A DNA stretch of 64,000 bases from Salinimicrobium sp963709775 (GCA_963709775.1 CAVPXS010000017.1:1-64000), one strand, 5' to 3'; positions 34,486-42,966 are shown, counted from the stretch's first letter. Notes: generated by a model not told the origin, from the sequence alone. Translations and numbers: made by a program.

Positions 34486-35424
34486 ATGTTGACCAGAAGA
34501 CATATCAGGGTTAAAGTAATGCAGTCACTGTACGCCTATTCCCAAAGCGAAAATGACAATCTAAAAGCAGAGGAGAAATTCCTGCTTAAAAGCATGGACG
34601 AGATGTATGACCTGTATCTTTTAATGCTGGATCTCTTTGTTGAGATCAAGGATTATGCAGAGAATTACATGGAGAAATCCCAGCAAAAGCATCTGCCTTC
34701 TGTAGAAGATGTAGACCCCAACCGCAAGTTTGTTGATAACGAGTTGATCTCCCAGATAGGCAAGAACAGATCTCTTGACCTTGCGCTGGAAACCCGCAAG
34801 CTCAACAATTGGAAGAATGATGATGAGTATGTGGAGATCCTTTGGTCTGAGATCAAAAAGAGCGAACTCTACGAAAATTATATGGCTACCCGTACTTCCA
34901 GTTTTAAGGAAGATAAAGAATTCGTCATAGCGATCTTTAGAGAAATAATTGCTCCAAACGATAAACTGTACGATTACCTGGAAGATAAGAAGATCACCTG
35001 GATAGATGACCTTCCGCTTGTGAACACTGCAATAGTAAAGATGTTGCAAAAATCATCTGCAGGTAAAGAGCAGGCGCTTACTCAGCTTTTCAAAAGTTCA
35101 GATGACAAAGAGTATGCGGTAGAGTTATTCAGGAAAACTTTGCTTAACGATGAAAGCCTTGCTAATGAAATGGTAGGGAAGACTCCAAACTGGGATAAAG
35201 AAAGAATTGCCGATCTTGATACTATTTTGATCAAAATGGCTATTTGCGAGTTTCTTAAATTTCCATCTATTCCCGTTAAGGTAACTATTAACGAATATTT
35301 AGAAATTGCCAAAGAATATAGTACTCCTAAAAGTAGTATTTTTATTAACGGGATCCTTGATAAGCTTTCAAAAGAGTACAGGGAAAACGGCAAACTGAAT
35401 AAAATAGGCAGGGGTCTTATGTAG
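34486..35424 (+). CDS. nusB: Transcription antitermination factor NusB
   Basis: This 312-residue protein is the long Bacteroidota form. The N-terminus MLTRRHIRVKVMQSLYAYSQ is the RNA-binding start of NusB; the C-terminal half has WDKERIADLDTILIKMAICEFL and VKVTINEYLEIAKEYSTPKSSIFINGIL, the helix bundle that contacts S10 (NusE). About 150 residues of lineage-specific insert lie between. It acts in rRNA transcription antitermination. DUF1573 and yajC follow on the same strand after short gaps, the usual order in this class. Confidence 0.94.
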   Translation: MLTRRHIRVKVMQSLYAYSQSENDNLKAEEKFLLKSMDEMYDLYLLMLDLFVEIKDYAENYMEKSQQKHLPSVEDVDPNRKFVDNELISQIGKNRSLDLALETRKLNNWKNDDEYVEILWSEIKKSELYENYMATRTSSFKEDKEFVIAIFREIIAPNDKLYDYLEDKKITWIDDLPLVNTAIVKMLQKSSAGKEQALTQLFKSSDDKEYAVELFRKTLLNDESLANEMVGKTPNWDKERIADLDTILIKMAICEFLKFPSIPVKVTINEYLEIAKEYSTPKSSIFINGILDKLSKEYRENGKLNKIGRGLM

Positions 35425-35473
35425 TCCTGCAAATTTTCTTAATTTTATCCACTTTAACTTTAAATTGTAAATC

Positions 35474-35926
35474 ATGAAAAAAGGAATTTTATTACTGGCA
35501 TTAATTGCTGCCTTCAATTTTACTTCCTGTAAGGAGAATGCAGCCGAAAAAGTACAGGCAGAAAACGTAGAAGAAGCTGCACTACGTGATTCACAGGATG
35601 TTGTATATCCTAAATTAACCTTTGAAAATACAGAGCACGACTTTGGAACCATCGACCAGGGTACTAACGTAGAGCACACTTTTACCTTTACTAATACAGG
35701 GAAAGCACCTCTTGTAATTACAAATGCTTCCAGCTCATGTGGATGTACAGTTCCAACATGGACAAAAGAGCCTATTGCTCCGGGAGAAACAGGTGAAATG
35801 CTTGTGAAGTTTAACGGTAGTGGTCAAAACCAGGTTACCAAAACAGTAAATATAACTGCTAATACCGAAACCGGGAAAGAGCAAATCAAAATTAAAGCTT
35901 TTGTAGAGCCTAAGGCACAGTCTTAA
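35474..35926 (+). CDS. DUF1573 lipoprotein
   Basis: This 150-residue protein has a lipoprotein signal peptide with lipobox NFTSC (Cys about residue 19). The DUF1573 (Ig-like, HYDIN/ASPM-related) domain shows FENTEHDFGTIDQGTNVEH and FTFTNTGKAPLVITNASSSCG followed by CTVPTWTKEPIAPGETG. It sits in the cell envelope; the function is unknown. The place between nusB and yajC is conserved in Flavobacteriia. Spacing is 49 bp from nusB and 28 bp to yajC, so it is probably co-transcribed. Confidence 0.92.
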   Translation: MKKGILLLALIAAFNFTSCKENAAEKVQAENVEEAALRDSQDVVYPKLTFENTEHDFGTIDQGTNVEHTFTFTNTGKAPLVITNASSSCGCTVPTWTKEPIAPGETGEMLVKFNGSGQNQVTKTVNITANTETGKEQIKIKAFVEPKAQS

Positions 35927-35954
35927 GCATAAGCAAAAAGCAACAGAACTATCT

Positions 35955-36251
35955 ATGGATCAATTAACCCAGTTTGCCCCAATTATTTTAATGTTCATTG
36001 TGGTGTATTTTTTTATGATACGCCCGCAAATGAATCGTGCCAAGAAAGAAAAACAGTTCTCGTCTGAACTCAAGAGAGGAGACAGAGTTGTTACCAAAAG
36101 CGGAATGCACGGAAAAATAGTTGATTTCAGTGATAAACAAAACGCAGTAATTATTGAAACCGGTGCCGGAAAGATCACTTTTGACAGGTCTTCCATATCA
36201 ATGGAGATGAGCCGAAAGTTAAATGAACCGGCAGTAAAGGAAACCAAATAG
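35955..36251 (+). CDS. yajC: Preprotein translocase subunit YajC
   Basis: This 98-residue protein has one N-terminal membrane helix (PIILMFIVVYFFMIRPQ) followed by NRAKKEKQFSSELKRGDRVV and a small beta domain (GMHGKIVDFSDKQNAVIIET), the standard YajC layout. It is an accessory part of the SecDF-YajC complex. A strong terminator follows. In many relatives coaE comes next on the same strand; here the gap is filled by repeats and a reversed gene instead. Confidence 0.94.
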   Translation: MDQLTQFAPIILMFIVVYFFMIRPQMNRAKKEKQFSSELKRGDRVVTKSGMHGKIVDFSDKQNAVIIETGAGKITFDRSSISMEMSRKLNEPAVKETK

Positions 36252-36275
36252 ATCCAAATTCCTGGATCAAATAAT

Positions 36276-36310
36276 AAAAAGCTCCCGTCATTTGGCGGGA
36301 GCTTTTTTAT
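36276..36310 (+). terminator. Terminator after yajC
   Basis: The stem AAAAGCTCCCG / CGGGAGCTTTT with loop TCATTTGG is followed by T residues. Confidence 0.88.
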
Positions 36311-36320
36311 TTTAAAGTAC

Positions 36321-36357
36321 CAAACCTCACAGGTTTTCAAAACCTGTGAGGTTTTTT
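36321..36357. repeat. Palindrome AAACCTCACAGGTTTT / AAAACCTGTGAGGTTT
   Basis: A near-perfect hairpin with a two-base centre and a T run, of the dispersed CCTCACAGG family. It may act as a second terminator. Confidence 0.7.
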
Positions 36358-36380
36358 CATTCAAGTAAATAAGAACAAAA

Positions 36381-36695
36381 GATGCTGAAACAAGTTCAGC
36401 ATGACGTGAATGGTCACTATTCATGGATCGGACCGTCACCCTGAATTCATTTCAGGGTCTTAGGGTGGAGAGTGAATTTTAAATAAAAATTTTGTGCAAG
36501 TAGATAAAGATGCTGAAACAAGTTCAGCATGACGCTAATGATGGCTCAGTATGACGTGAAATGTGTGTACTCGTCACCCTGAATTCATTTCAGGGTCTTG
36601 ACGGAAGAGTGAATTCTTTACAAGAACAATAAAAATGCTGAAACAAGTTCAGCATGACGTGGAGGGTTTAGCATGACGTGGAATATGGACCGTCA
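36381..36695 (+). repeat. Cluster of CTGAAACAAGTTCAG / CCTGAATTCATTTCAGG elements
   Basis: Forward copies GATGCTGAAACAAGTTCAGC-ATGACG occur at 36381, 36507 and 36633 (start to start 126 bp each) and alternate with inverted-type copies GTCACCCTGAATTCATTTCA-GGGTCTT at 36434 and 36573. Single copies of the same family are at 8554 and 27273. No gene is seen between 36252 and 36701. Confidence 0.88.
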
Positions 36696-36701
36696 CTCTT
36701 T

Positions 36702-37292
36702 CTAACAGTTCCTGTATTTATCATGCAAGCCTCCGCCTGACTTGATCATTGGTGTGATCTTCTTCAATCGGTTTTGCCTGGTGGCTTCCCTTTTGGCTTC
36801 AGCTATATATTCACAATACTCCCTTTGCCTGCCTGGGGTAAGGTTCTTAAAAGCCGTTTCCAAAGCTGGATCTTCGGCAAAAGCAATATTAAGTTCCGCA
36901 GGAATAGCTATTTTCTTAGGCTTATCAGGTTTAATTTCCTTTCCTTCTTTTTGATTCCGGATTGCTTCCAGGATATAAGGTCGGAGTTGCTGAACAGGGA
37001 TCTTTTCACCCTTTTCAAATTTGATCTGTCTTAACCCTTTTGTTTTTTCCTGTGCATTCTCTAGAAGCGCAGTATTTTCCTTTAATAATGCACCATTATA
37101 GAACCAAATTGCGCAGTGATTTTTAAATGCAGCAATGGAGACTACGTTTTTGCCATTGACTGTAAAAACCGGCGCACCCCATTTAATGGTTTCTTCCACA
37201 TCTGTAGTCAGGATCATTTCCCGTAGCTCCCTTAGCTCCTTTTCCCATGAAGGATGAGCTGCAAAATACTCTTCTGCCGATTGTACTGCCAT
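36702..37292 (-). CDS. YdeI/OmpD-associated family protein (DUF1801 domain plus YdeI C-terminus)
   Basis: This 196-residue cytoplasmic protein has an N-terminal DUF1801 region (LREMILTTDVEETIKWGAPV, FTVNGKNVVSIAAFKNHCAI with GALLKE). The C-terminal bacteriocin-protection YdeI domain is FKNLTPGRQREYCEYIAEAK and RQNRLKKITPMIKSGGGLHD. Both parts are standard in Bacteroidota. Bacillus YdeI members are linked to peptide resistance, but the molecular role is unknown. The gene is isolated, with repeats on both sides. Confidence 0.85.
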   Translation of the reverse strand: MAVQSAEEYFAAHPSWEKELRELREMILTTDVEETIKWGAPVFTVNGKNVVSIAAFKNHCAIWFYNGALLKENTALLENAQEKTKGLRQIKFEKGEKIPVQQLRPYILEAIRNQKEGKEIKPDKPKKIAIPAELNIAFAEDPALETAFKNLTPGRQREYCEYIAEAKREATRQNRLKKITPMIKSGGGLHDKYRNC

Positions 37293-37368
37293 TGGTTAGT
37301 GATTAGTGATTGGTGAATAGTTAATTGGGCTAACCCTGTCAGCGGTTTTAAACCCTGACAGGGTTTGA
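37291..37368 (+). repeat. Heptad run plus an ACCCTGACAGGGTTT palindrome
   Basis: TTAGTGA, TTAGTGA, TTGGTGA, ATAGTTA and ATTGGGC begin right at the start codon of the YdeI-family gene. A dispersed palindrome with CCTGTCAG / CTGACAGG arms follows (about 37335-37366). Confidence 0.7.
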
Positions 37369-37424
37369 CAGATCTGCAACCCGGAACTCGCAGCTCGTAA
37401 CCTGAAGATCCGGAAATCTTGAAT

Positions 37425-38672
37425 CTATAATTTTGAATTCTTCTCAGCTGTCAGTTCGGCGATCTTCACGATCACTTCCACAGCTTTCTGCATGCTTTCT
37501 ACCGGTACATATTCATACTTTCCGTGGAAATTATGGCCGCCGGCAAAGATGTTAGGGCAGGGAAGTCCTTTAAAGCTCAATTGAGCCCCATCGGTTCCAC
37601 CCCGAATTGGCTTGATAAGCGGGGTTACATCCACTTGTTTCATAGCCTCTTCGGCAATGTCCACGATGTGCATCACCGGCTCTACCTTTTCGCGCATATT
37701 GAAATACTGATCCTTGATCTCCACTTTTACGCAATCCCGATCCTGCTGACTGCAAATTTCCTTTGCCAGGTCTTTCATCATAAGCTTCCTTGCCTCAAAA
37801 TGCTCCCGGTCATGATCCCGAATAATATAATGTAAAGTGGTTTCCTCTACATCGCCCTCCATTCCGTTCAGGTGGAAAAAGCCCTGTCGATCTTCAGTAT
37901 GTTCCGGGGTTTCCAGGCGTGGCAGGGAATTGATGAAATCCATTGCGATATACATGCTGTTGATCATTTTGTCTTTCGCATATCCCGGATGCACACTTTT
38001 CCCGCTGATTTTCACTTCTGCGCCTGCGGCATTGAAGTTCTCGAATTCGAGTTCGCCAACCTGGCTGCCATCCATGGTGTAAGCCCACTCTGCACCGAAT
38101 TTTTCAACATCAAATTTATGTGCCCCCCGTCCAATTTCTTCGTCGGGCGTGAAGCAAACTCTTATTTTTCCATGTTTGATCTGCGGATTTTGAAGGAGGT
38201 ATTTCATGGCCTCCATAATTTCGGTGATTCCCGCTTTATCATCGGCGCCGAGTAGAGTGGTTCCGTCAGTAGTAATTATGGTTTGACCTTCATACTGCAG
38301 GAGATCACTAAAATATTCCGGTGACAGGATAATATCCTTTTCCTTATTTAAAACGATGTCCTTTCCGTCGTAATTTTCAATGATCTGTGGATTTACATTT
38401 GTTCCTGAAAAGTCGGGGGTGGTGTCGAAGTGGGAAACAAAACCAATGACCGGCACATCGTGATCTACATTTGAAGGAAGGGTAGCCATGACGTAAGCAT
38501 TTTCATCTATGCTTACTTCCTGCATGCCCATTGCCTGCAGTTCATCTTTTAATTTGTTCGCCAAATCCCACTGTTTCTCTGTGCTGGGAGTGGATTCGCT
38601 GTTTTCATCACTTTGGGTATCTATCTTTACGTAGCTTAAAAAGCGGTCAATAATTTCCTGCTTATTCGTCAT
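37425..38672 (-). CDS. pepT: Peptidase T (aminotripeptidase)
   Basis: This 415-residue cytoplasmic zinc peptidase of family M20 removes the N-terminal residue of tripeptides. Metal and catalytic sites are FVSHFDTTPDFSG (His-x-Asp), TDGTTLLGADDKAGI (bridging Asp), TPDEEIGRGAHKF (catalytic Glu pair), YTMDGSQVGELEFENFNAA (Asp), and AGGHNFHGKYEYVPV (last His). The dimerisation domain lies at about 215-320. Length and all ligands match PepT. It stands alone and diverges from pyrD. Confidence 0.95.
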   Translation of the reverse strand: MTNKQEIIDRFLSYVKIDTQSDENSESTPSTEKQWDLANKLKDELQAMGMQEVSIDENAYVMATLPSNVDHDVPVIGFVSHFDTTPDFSGTNVNPQIIENYDGKDIVLNKEKDIILSPEYFSDLLQYEGQTIITTDGTTLLGADDKAGITEIMEAMKYLLQNPQIKHGKIRVCFTPDEEIGRGAHKFDVEKFGAEWAYTMDGSQVGELEFENFNAAGAEVKISGKSVHPGYAKDKMINSMYIAMDFINSLPRLETPEHTEDRQGFFHLNGMEGDVEETTLHYIIRDHDREHFEARKLMMKDLAKEICSQQDRDCVKVEIKDQYFNMREKVEPVMHIVDIAEEAMKQVDVTPLIKPIRGGTDGAQLSFKGLPCPNIFAGGHNFHGKYEYVPVESMQKAVEVIVKIAELTAEKNSKL

Positions 38673-38759
38673 TTTTGCTGAAGTTTTCTCAAAAATAGCG
38701 ATATAAAAAGTAGGTTCAAAACCTTTTCTCTTTTCCTGTTATTTTATTCAGCTTTGTGT

Positions 38760-38767
38760 TAATTTTG
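38760..38767 (+). promoter_or_regulatory. Candidate -7 box TAATTTTG for pyrD
   Basis: TAATTTTG fits TAnnTTTG and sits 15 bases before ATG 38783. It lies downstream of the alternative GTG at 38756 and so argues for the ATG. Confidence 0.55.
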
Positions 38768-38782
38768 TTTAAAATATCCTTC

Positions 38783-39805
38783 ATGTATCAAAAGATCATC
38801 CGTCCACTCCTATTTAATATTGATCCGGAAAAAGTCCATTACTTCACCTTTTCCCTCCTTCGGAAATTATTTTTGCTTCCGTGGAGCCAAAAACTGGTAA
38901 GAGAAAAGTTTGTTGTTGAAGATAAACGGCTGGAACGGGAAGTCTTCGGAATAAAATTTCCGAATCCGGTAGGATTGGCTGCAGGTTTCGATAAAGATGC
39001 AAAACTTTATAAGGAGCTGTCGAATTTTGGTTTTGGATTTATTGAAATAGGTACACTTACTCCTAAACCTCAACCGGGGAATGAGAAGAAAAGACTTTTC
39101 AGGCTAAAGGAGGATAAGGCAATCATTAACAGGATGGGTTTCAATAATGGTGGGGTGGTTGAAGCTGTTGAAAGACTGAAAAAGAACGACGGAGTTCTAA
39201 TTGGGGGTAATATTGGAAAAAATAAGATCACCCCGAATGAAAATGCAGTAGATGATTATTTGATCTGCTTTAATGCCCTTTTTGAGCATGTAGATTATTT
39301 TGTGGTGAACGTGAGTTCGCCAAATACACCTAATCTTCGGGAGCTTCAGGATAAGGAGCCACTCACGAAACTATTAAACACCTTACAACAGGAAAACCTG
39401 AAGCGCCCCGGGCAAAAACCAATCCTGCTTAAAATAGCGCCAGATCTTACCGATTCCCAGCTGCTCGACATTATTGACATTATTAAAGAAACCGGTATTG
39501 CAGGTGTCATAGCCACCAATACTACAATTTCAAGAGAAGGGCTAACATCAAAAGATAAAGAAGAGACAGGGGGTTTAAGCGGAAAACCTCTCACCAAACG
39601 TGCTACAGAGGTGATTCGGTTTTTGTCAGATAAGAGTAATAAAGCTTTTCCTATCATTGGAGTGGGCGGGATCATGACCCCCGAAGATGCTATTGAAAAA
39701 CTGGAAGCAGGGGCCAGCCTTGTTCAGCTTTATACCGGCTTTATATATGAAGGACCGCAATTGGTGAAAAATATCAACCTGGAAATCCTAAAGCGGTCTA
39801 AGTGA
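38783..39805 (+). CDS. pyrD: Dihydroorotate dehydrogenase (quinone), class 2
   Basis: This enzyme of about 340 residues carries out the fourth step of pyrimidine synthesis, passing electrons to quinone. The N-terminal helices (MYQKIIRPLLFNIDPEKVHY) form the class 2 membrane-binding and quinone tunnel part. FMN and substrate motifs are PVGLAAGFDKDAKLY, FIEIGTLTPKPQPGN, RMGFNNGG, VVNVSSPNTPNLR (catalytic Ser), KIAPDLTD, TNTTISR and GVGGIMTPEDA. The ATG at 38783 is chosen because a promoter box lies between it and the earlier GTG. Its stop overlaps the LysE-like start by four bases (GTGA). Confidence 0.95.
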   Translation: MYQKIIRPLLFNIDPEKVHYFTFSLLRKLFLLPWSQKLVREKFVVEDKRLEREVFGIKFPNPVGLAAGFDKDAKLYKELSNFGFGFIEIGTLTPKPQPGNEKKRLFRLKEDKAIINRMGFNNGGVVEAVERLKKNDGVLIGGNIGKNKITPNENAVDDYLICFNALFEHVDYFVVNVSSPNTPNLRELQDKEPLTKLLNTLQQENLKRPGQKPILLKIAPDLTDSQLLDIIDIIKETGIAGVIATNTTISREGLTSKDKEETGGLSGKPLTKRATEVIRFLSDKSNKAFPIIGVGGIMTPEDAIEKLEAGASLVQLYTGFIYEGPQLVKNINLEILKRSK

Positions 39806-40419
39806 TTTCAGAAATAATTCCATTTCTCACGGCTTCGATTCTGCTGACGCTTTCCCCGGGACCCGACATTATTTATGTGCTGGTGCAGGGGATGACCAAT
39901 GGGAAAAAATATGGGATTGTCACAGCTCTGGGATTGGTTTCGGGAATTATAATCCACACCAGCCTGGTGGCTTTTGGGATCTCTGCGGTTATAAAACAAT
40001 CGGAAACTTTATTTCTCCTAATAAAAGGTTTTGGAGCAGCTTATTTGTTTTATCTCGCGTGGCAGGTTTACAGGAGTGAACCTGCAATAAATGTTGATAC
40101 AGATGTTAGCAACAATAGGAAGGAACTAACATCCCTCTATAAAAAGGGATTTTTGATGAATGTTTTAAATCCTAAGGTAGCGATCTTCTTCCTCGCGTTT
40201 TTTCCCGGATTTCTGTGGGAGCCCGATGGCAATACTGTAATCCAATTCTATATCCTGGGATTTCTGTTTATGCTGCAGGCTTTCCTCATCTTTTCGGCTG
40301 TGGCGATACTGGCAGGAAAGATCTCTCTCTACCTTCAGAAACATCCAAATTCCGGAAAGGTCTTTAAGTGGCTGCAGGTGGTGGTGTTTGTAGGGATTGG
40401 AATATTTATTTTAGTATAG
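39802..40419 (+). CDS. LysE/RhtB family amino acid exporter-like protein
   Basis: This 205-residue membrane protein has six helices. LTLSPGPDIIYVLVQGMTNGKK is the LysE family start, followed by a GIIIHTSLVAFGISAVIKQS helix, LIKGFGAAYLFYLAWQVYRS and FLMNVLNPKVAIFFLAFFPGF. It probably exports an amino acid or related compound; the substrate is not evident. The start is GTG at 39802, overlapping the pyrD stop, so the two are translationally coupled. The stop codon lies inside a heptad run. Confidence 0.88.
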   Translation: MISEIIPFLTASILLTLSPGPDIIYVLVQGMTNGKKYGIVTALGLVSGIIIHTSLVAFGISAVIKQSETLFLLIKGFGAAYLFYLAWQVYRSEPAINVDTDVSNNRKELTSLYKKGFLMNVLNPKVAIFFLAFFPGFLWEPDGNTVIQFYILGFLFMLQAFLIFSAVAILAGKISLYLQKHPNSGKVFKWLQVVVFVGIGIFILV

Positions 40420-40505
40420 AGTAGAGAGTATAGAGAATTGAGTATTGAGTATTGAATATTGGGAAAAAGCTTTTGGCTTTTAGCTGTTGACTTTTGACTT
40501 TTTTC
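40418..40505 (+). repeat. Long drifting heptad run starting at a stop codon
   Basis: In one phase from the LysE-like stop: TAGAGTA, GAGAGTA, TAGAGAA, TTGAGTA, TTGAGTA, TTGAATA, TTGGGAA, AAAGCTT, TTGGCTT, TTAGCTG, TTGACTT, TTGACTT. The unit changes gradually while the 7-bp period is kept for twelve units. Confidence 0.85.
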
Positions 40506-40516
40506 GAATAAGCGAT

Positions 40517-40704
40517 GGCGCGGATTTGTAATCCGTGCCGAGTTACCAAATTATTTCCCGCTGATCTCGCAGATCTACGCAGAACAATTTTGAATTTTAA
40601 ATTTTGAATTCTTAAATCCCATCCGCTGGCGCGGATTTCTAATCCGTGTCGATGTTCAAAAACATATCTCAATTCTCATATCTCAATTCTAAATTCTATA
40701 TTTG
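40517..40704 (+). repeat. GGCGCGGATTTGTAATCC palindromes and heptad runs before HMG-CoA lyase
   Basis: Two palindromes GGCGCGGATTT(G/C)TAATCCGTG(C/T)C are at 40517-40539 and 40628-40650. Between them is a heptad run ATTTTGA, ATTTTAA, ATTTTGA (40587-40618). A second run CATATCT, CAATTCT, CATATCT, CAATTCT, AAATTCT (40663-40697) ends a few bases before the ATG at 40709. There is no gene in this gap. Confidence 0.85.
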
Positions 40705-40708
40705 GCCT

Positions 40709-41572
40709 ATGGCGCAGATCAAGATTATTGAATGTCCGCGGGACGCGATGCAGGGAATAAAGGAATTTATTCCTACAGAAAAAAAAGTTCAGTACATACA
40801 ATCCCTCTTGCGTTGCGGATTCGATACTATCGACTTCGGAAGTTTTGTATCACCTAAGGCCATTCCGCAGATGGCCGACACAGCTGAAGTTCTTTCAAGG
40901 CTGGATCTTTCCCGTACCCAAAGCAAGCTGCTTGCCATAGTGGCCAATACAAGGGGTGCCGAAAATGCTTCCAAACATCCCGAGATACAGTACCTGGGTT
41001 ATCCATTTTCTATTTCAGAAAATTTCCAGATGCGTAATACTCATAAAACCATAGCCGAATCTGTGGAAACGCTTCAGGAAATTCTCAATATTGCAGATGC
41101 TTCAGGAAAAGAGGTGGTTGCCTATCTTTCCATGGGCTTTGGTAATCCTTATGGAGATCCATGGGATGTGGAGATCGTAGGGGAGTGGACCGAGAAGCTT
41201 TCAGGAATGGGGGTTAAGATCCTTTCCCTGTCTGATACTATTGGAAGTTCGACTCCCGAAGTTATTGAATATCTTTTTTCAAACCTTATTCCGAAGTATC
41301 CTCAAATTGAATTTGGGGCACATCTTCATACTACTCCCACTAAATGGTTTGAAAAGGTTGACGCTGCTGCGCGCTCTGGCTGCAAAAGGTTTGACGGTGC
41401 CATCCAGGGTTTTGGTGGTTGCCCTATGGCCAAGGATGAACTTACCGGCAATATGCCTACAGAAAAACTACTTTCTTACTTCACTTCCCGGAAAGAAGAT
41501 ACTCATATAAAAATGATGAGTTTCGAATCTTCTCATAATGAGGCGACTAAGATATTTTCTGCTTACCATTAG
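40709..41572 (+). CDS. Hydroxymethylglutaryl-CoA lyase
   Basis: This 287-residue TIM-barrel enzyme splits HMG-CoA to acetoacetate and acetyl-CoA, the last step of leucine breakdown. IIECPRDAMQGIKEFIPTEKK is the DRE-TIM N-terminus with the substrate Arg/Asp. FGSFVSPKAIPQMAD, YLSMGFGNPYGDPWD, and the metal His pair in GAHLHTTP follow, and the C-terminal loop has FDGAIQGFGGCPMAKDELTG with the conserved catalytic Cys. ATG 40709 is preferred; earlier in-frame codons lie inside a heptad repeat. It fits with the leucine dehydrogenase at 33301 as part of leucine catabolism. Confidence 0.93.
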   Translation: MAQIKIIECPRDAMQGIKEFIPTEKKVQYIQSLLRCGFDTIDFGSFVSPKAIPQMADTAEVLSRLDLSRTQSKLLAIVANTRGAENASKHPEIQYLGYPFSISENFQMRNTHKTIAESVETLQEILNIADASGKEVVAYLSMGFGNPYGDPWDVEIVGEWTEKLSGMGVKILSLSDTIGSSTPEVIEYLFSNLIPKYPQIEFGAHLHTTPTKWFEKVDAAARSGCKRFDGAIQGFGGCPMAKDELTGNMPTEKLLSYFTSRKEDTHIKMMSFESSHNEATKIFSAYH

Positions 41573-41609
41573 TAAATACAATGGTTACGAGGCTTTCCAT
41601 TAATTAATT

Positions 41610-41632
41610 TTATTTGAATTTAATCTAAATAA
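41610..41632 (+). promoter_or_regulatory. Operator-like palindrome upstream of the porin gene
   Basis: Half-sites TTATTTGAATT and AATCTAAATAA around one central T match in 9 of 11 positions when inverted. The right-hand sequence TCTAAATAAG (41624-41633) is repeated exactly at 41685-41694, on the other side of the promoter. Such a pair suggests a repressor site; iron regulation by a Fur-type protein is only a guess. Confidence 0.5.
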
Positions 41633-41634
41633 GC

Positions 41635-41665
41635 TTGGGGGAAAGTTGCTGCTGACATATATTTG
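41635..41665 (+). promoter_or_regulatory. Promoter TTG-N20-TATATTTG for the porin gene
   Basis: TTG at 41635-41637 and TATATTTG at 41658-41665 have the 20-base spacing usual for Bacteroidota, 33 bases before the ATG. Confidence 0.65.
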
Positions 41666-41698
41666 CCTCCCTATTTTAAACAAGTCTAAATAAGAATC

Positions 41699-42865
41699 AT
41701 GAAGAAGTTTTTACTATCACTGGTAATTGGAGCCACAACGGCAGTTTCAGTTGCACAGACCCCGCAGGATTCGATCACTTTTGATCCACAGTATCAGCAA
41801 AATTCTGCTCAGCGCGTTTTATCTGCTAACAATGATGCCGTTACCCTTGGAGCTTATGGAGAGATTACCTACAATCAACCAGAGGGAGATAACGGAGAGC
41901 TGGATGTTCAGCGTCTGGTAATGTTATTAGGGTACCAGTTCACTGATAAGGTGCAGTTCTTTACTGAAATTGAATTTGAACACGTAGAAGAAGTTTATGT
42001 AGAGCAGGCTTTCGTGAATTACAACATTGCCAATAACGTAAATTTGAGAGCAGGTCTTATGTTGGTGCCAATGGGTATCATCAATGAGTACCATGAGCCA
42101 ACTACCTTCAATGGAGTGGAAAGACCAGCTATTGCCGGTTCCATTGTTCCTACCACCTGGAGAGAGATAGGAGTTGGGGTAACCGGAAGGATCAATTCTG
42201 CTTCCCTTACTTACCAGGCTTATATCTTCAACGGTTTTCAGTCCACAACTTCAGATGGGACAGGTCTAATTGGAGGAAGCAGCGGACTACGCGGCGGACG
42301 TCAAAAAGGTATCAAATCTACTATCAATACTCCAAACCTTTCTACCAAACTTGAATACTACGGAATTCTTGGGATGAGGCTGGGTCTTGCCGGGTACTTC
42401 GGAAGAACACAGGCTGCAGATGAAGTTGATATGCTTGAAGGAGCTGACGTAGGAATGTCTATGGTTGGTCTTGATGCAAGGTACGTGTACAGAAGGTTTA
42501 CAGCAAGAGGTGAATTTATCTATGCTTCTCTTTCAGATACTGAAGATTACAACGCCCTTACCGGAAGAGATCTTGGTAGCGCCCTTTCTGGATGGTATGC
42601 AGAAGCAGCTTACAACCTGTTGCCAATGACCAACAAACAGAAGCTTTTTGCTTTTGCTCGTTATGAAGATTACGATACCCACGCTGATGTTGAGGGAAGT
42701 CTGGTAGAAAATCCTGCATATGACAGGAATGATATTACCATGGGGCTTAGCTACCATATTGCACCGGGGGTGGTTTTCAAAGGAGATTACCAGATCAAGG
42801 ATAATGCTGTTGAAGGAGCAGATGCAAAGAACCAGCTGAACTTCGGAGTTGGGGTTTGGTTCTAA
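41699..42865 (+). CDS. Outer-membrane beta-barrel porin (phosphate-selective porin-like)
   Basis: This 388-residue protein has a signal peptide (MKKFLLSLVIGATTAVSVAQ). The mature part alternates short amphipathic strands (LGAYGEITYNQPEG, VQFFTEIEFEHVEEVYVEQA, NLRAGLMLVPMGIINEYHEP) and ends in FGVGVWF with the terminal aromatic needed for outer-membrane assembly. About 16 strands are likely. YHEPTTFNGVERP and ISPTTWREIGVG-like loops resemble porins of the OprP/OprO group in Bacteroidota. The cargo is unknown. It precedes an FMN-binding protein and a small membrane protein on the same strand, and its promoter is flanked by operator-like repeats. Confidence 0.8.
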   Translation: MKKFLLSLVIGATTAVSVAQTPQDSITFDPQYQQNSAQRVLSANNDAVTLGAYGEITYNQPEGDNGELDVQRLVMLLGYQFTDKVQFFTEIEFEHVEEVYVEQAFVNYNIANNVNLRAGLMLVPMGIINEYHEPTTFNGVERPAIAGSIVPTTWREIGVGVTGRINSASLTYQAYIFNGFQSTTSDGTGLIGGSSGLRGGRQKGIKSTINTPNLSTKLEYYGILGMRLGLAGYFGRTQAADEVDMLEGADVGMSMVGLDARYVYRRFTARGEFIYASLSDTEDYNALTGRDLGSALSGWYAEAAYNLLPMTNKQKLFAFARYEDYDTHADVEGSLVENPAYDRNDITMGLSYHIAPGVVFKGDYQIKDNAVEGADAKNQLNFGVGVWF

Positions 42866-42929
42866 ATAATATGAAAATGGATATGTCACAGTCGGGGAGA
42901 GCCTTTCTTTCCGACTGTTGGCATATAAA

Positions 42930-42961
42930 TTGCCCTAAGAGGGAATAAATACTTAATTTTG
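42930..42961 (+). promoter_or_regulatory. Promoter TTG-N21-TAATTTTG for the FMN-binding gene
   Basis: TTG at 42930-42932 and TAATTTTG at 42954-42961 lie just before ATG 42967; the transcript would have almost no leader. Confidence 0.5.
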
Positions 42962-42966
42962 CACCG

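Noticed and set aside
35960..36439. Minus-strand 159-residue frame across yajC
   Set aside because: It covers yajC on the opposite strand and runs into dispersed repeats.
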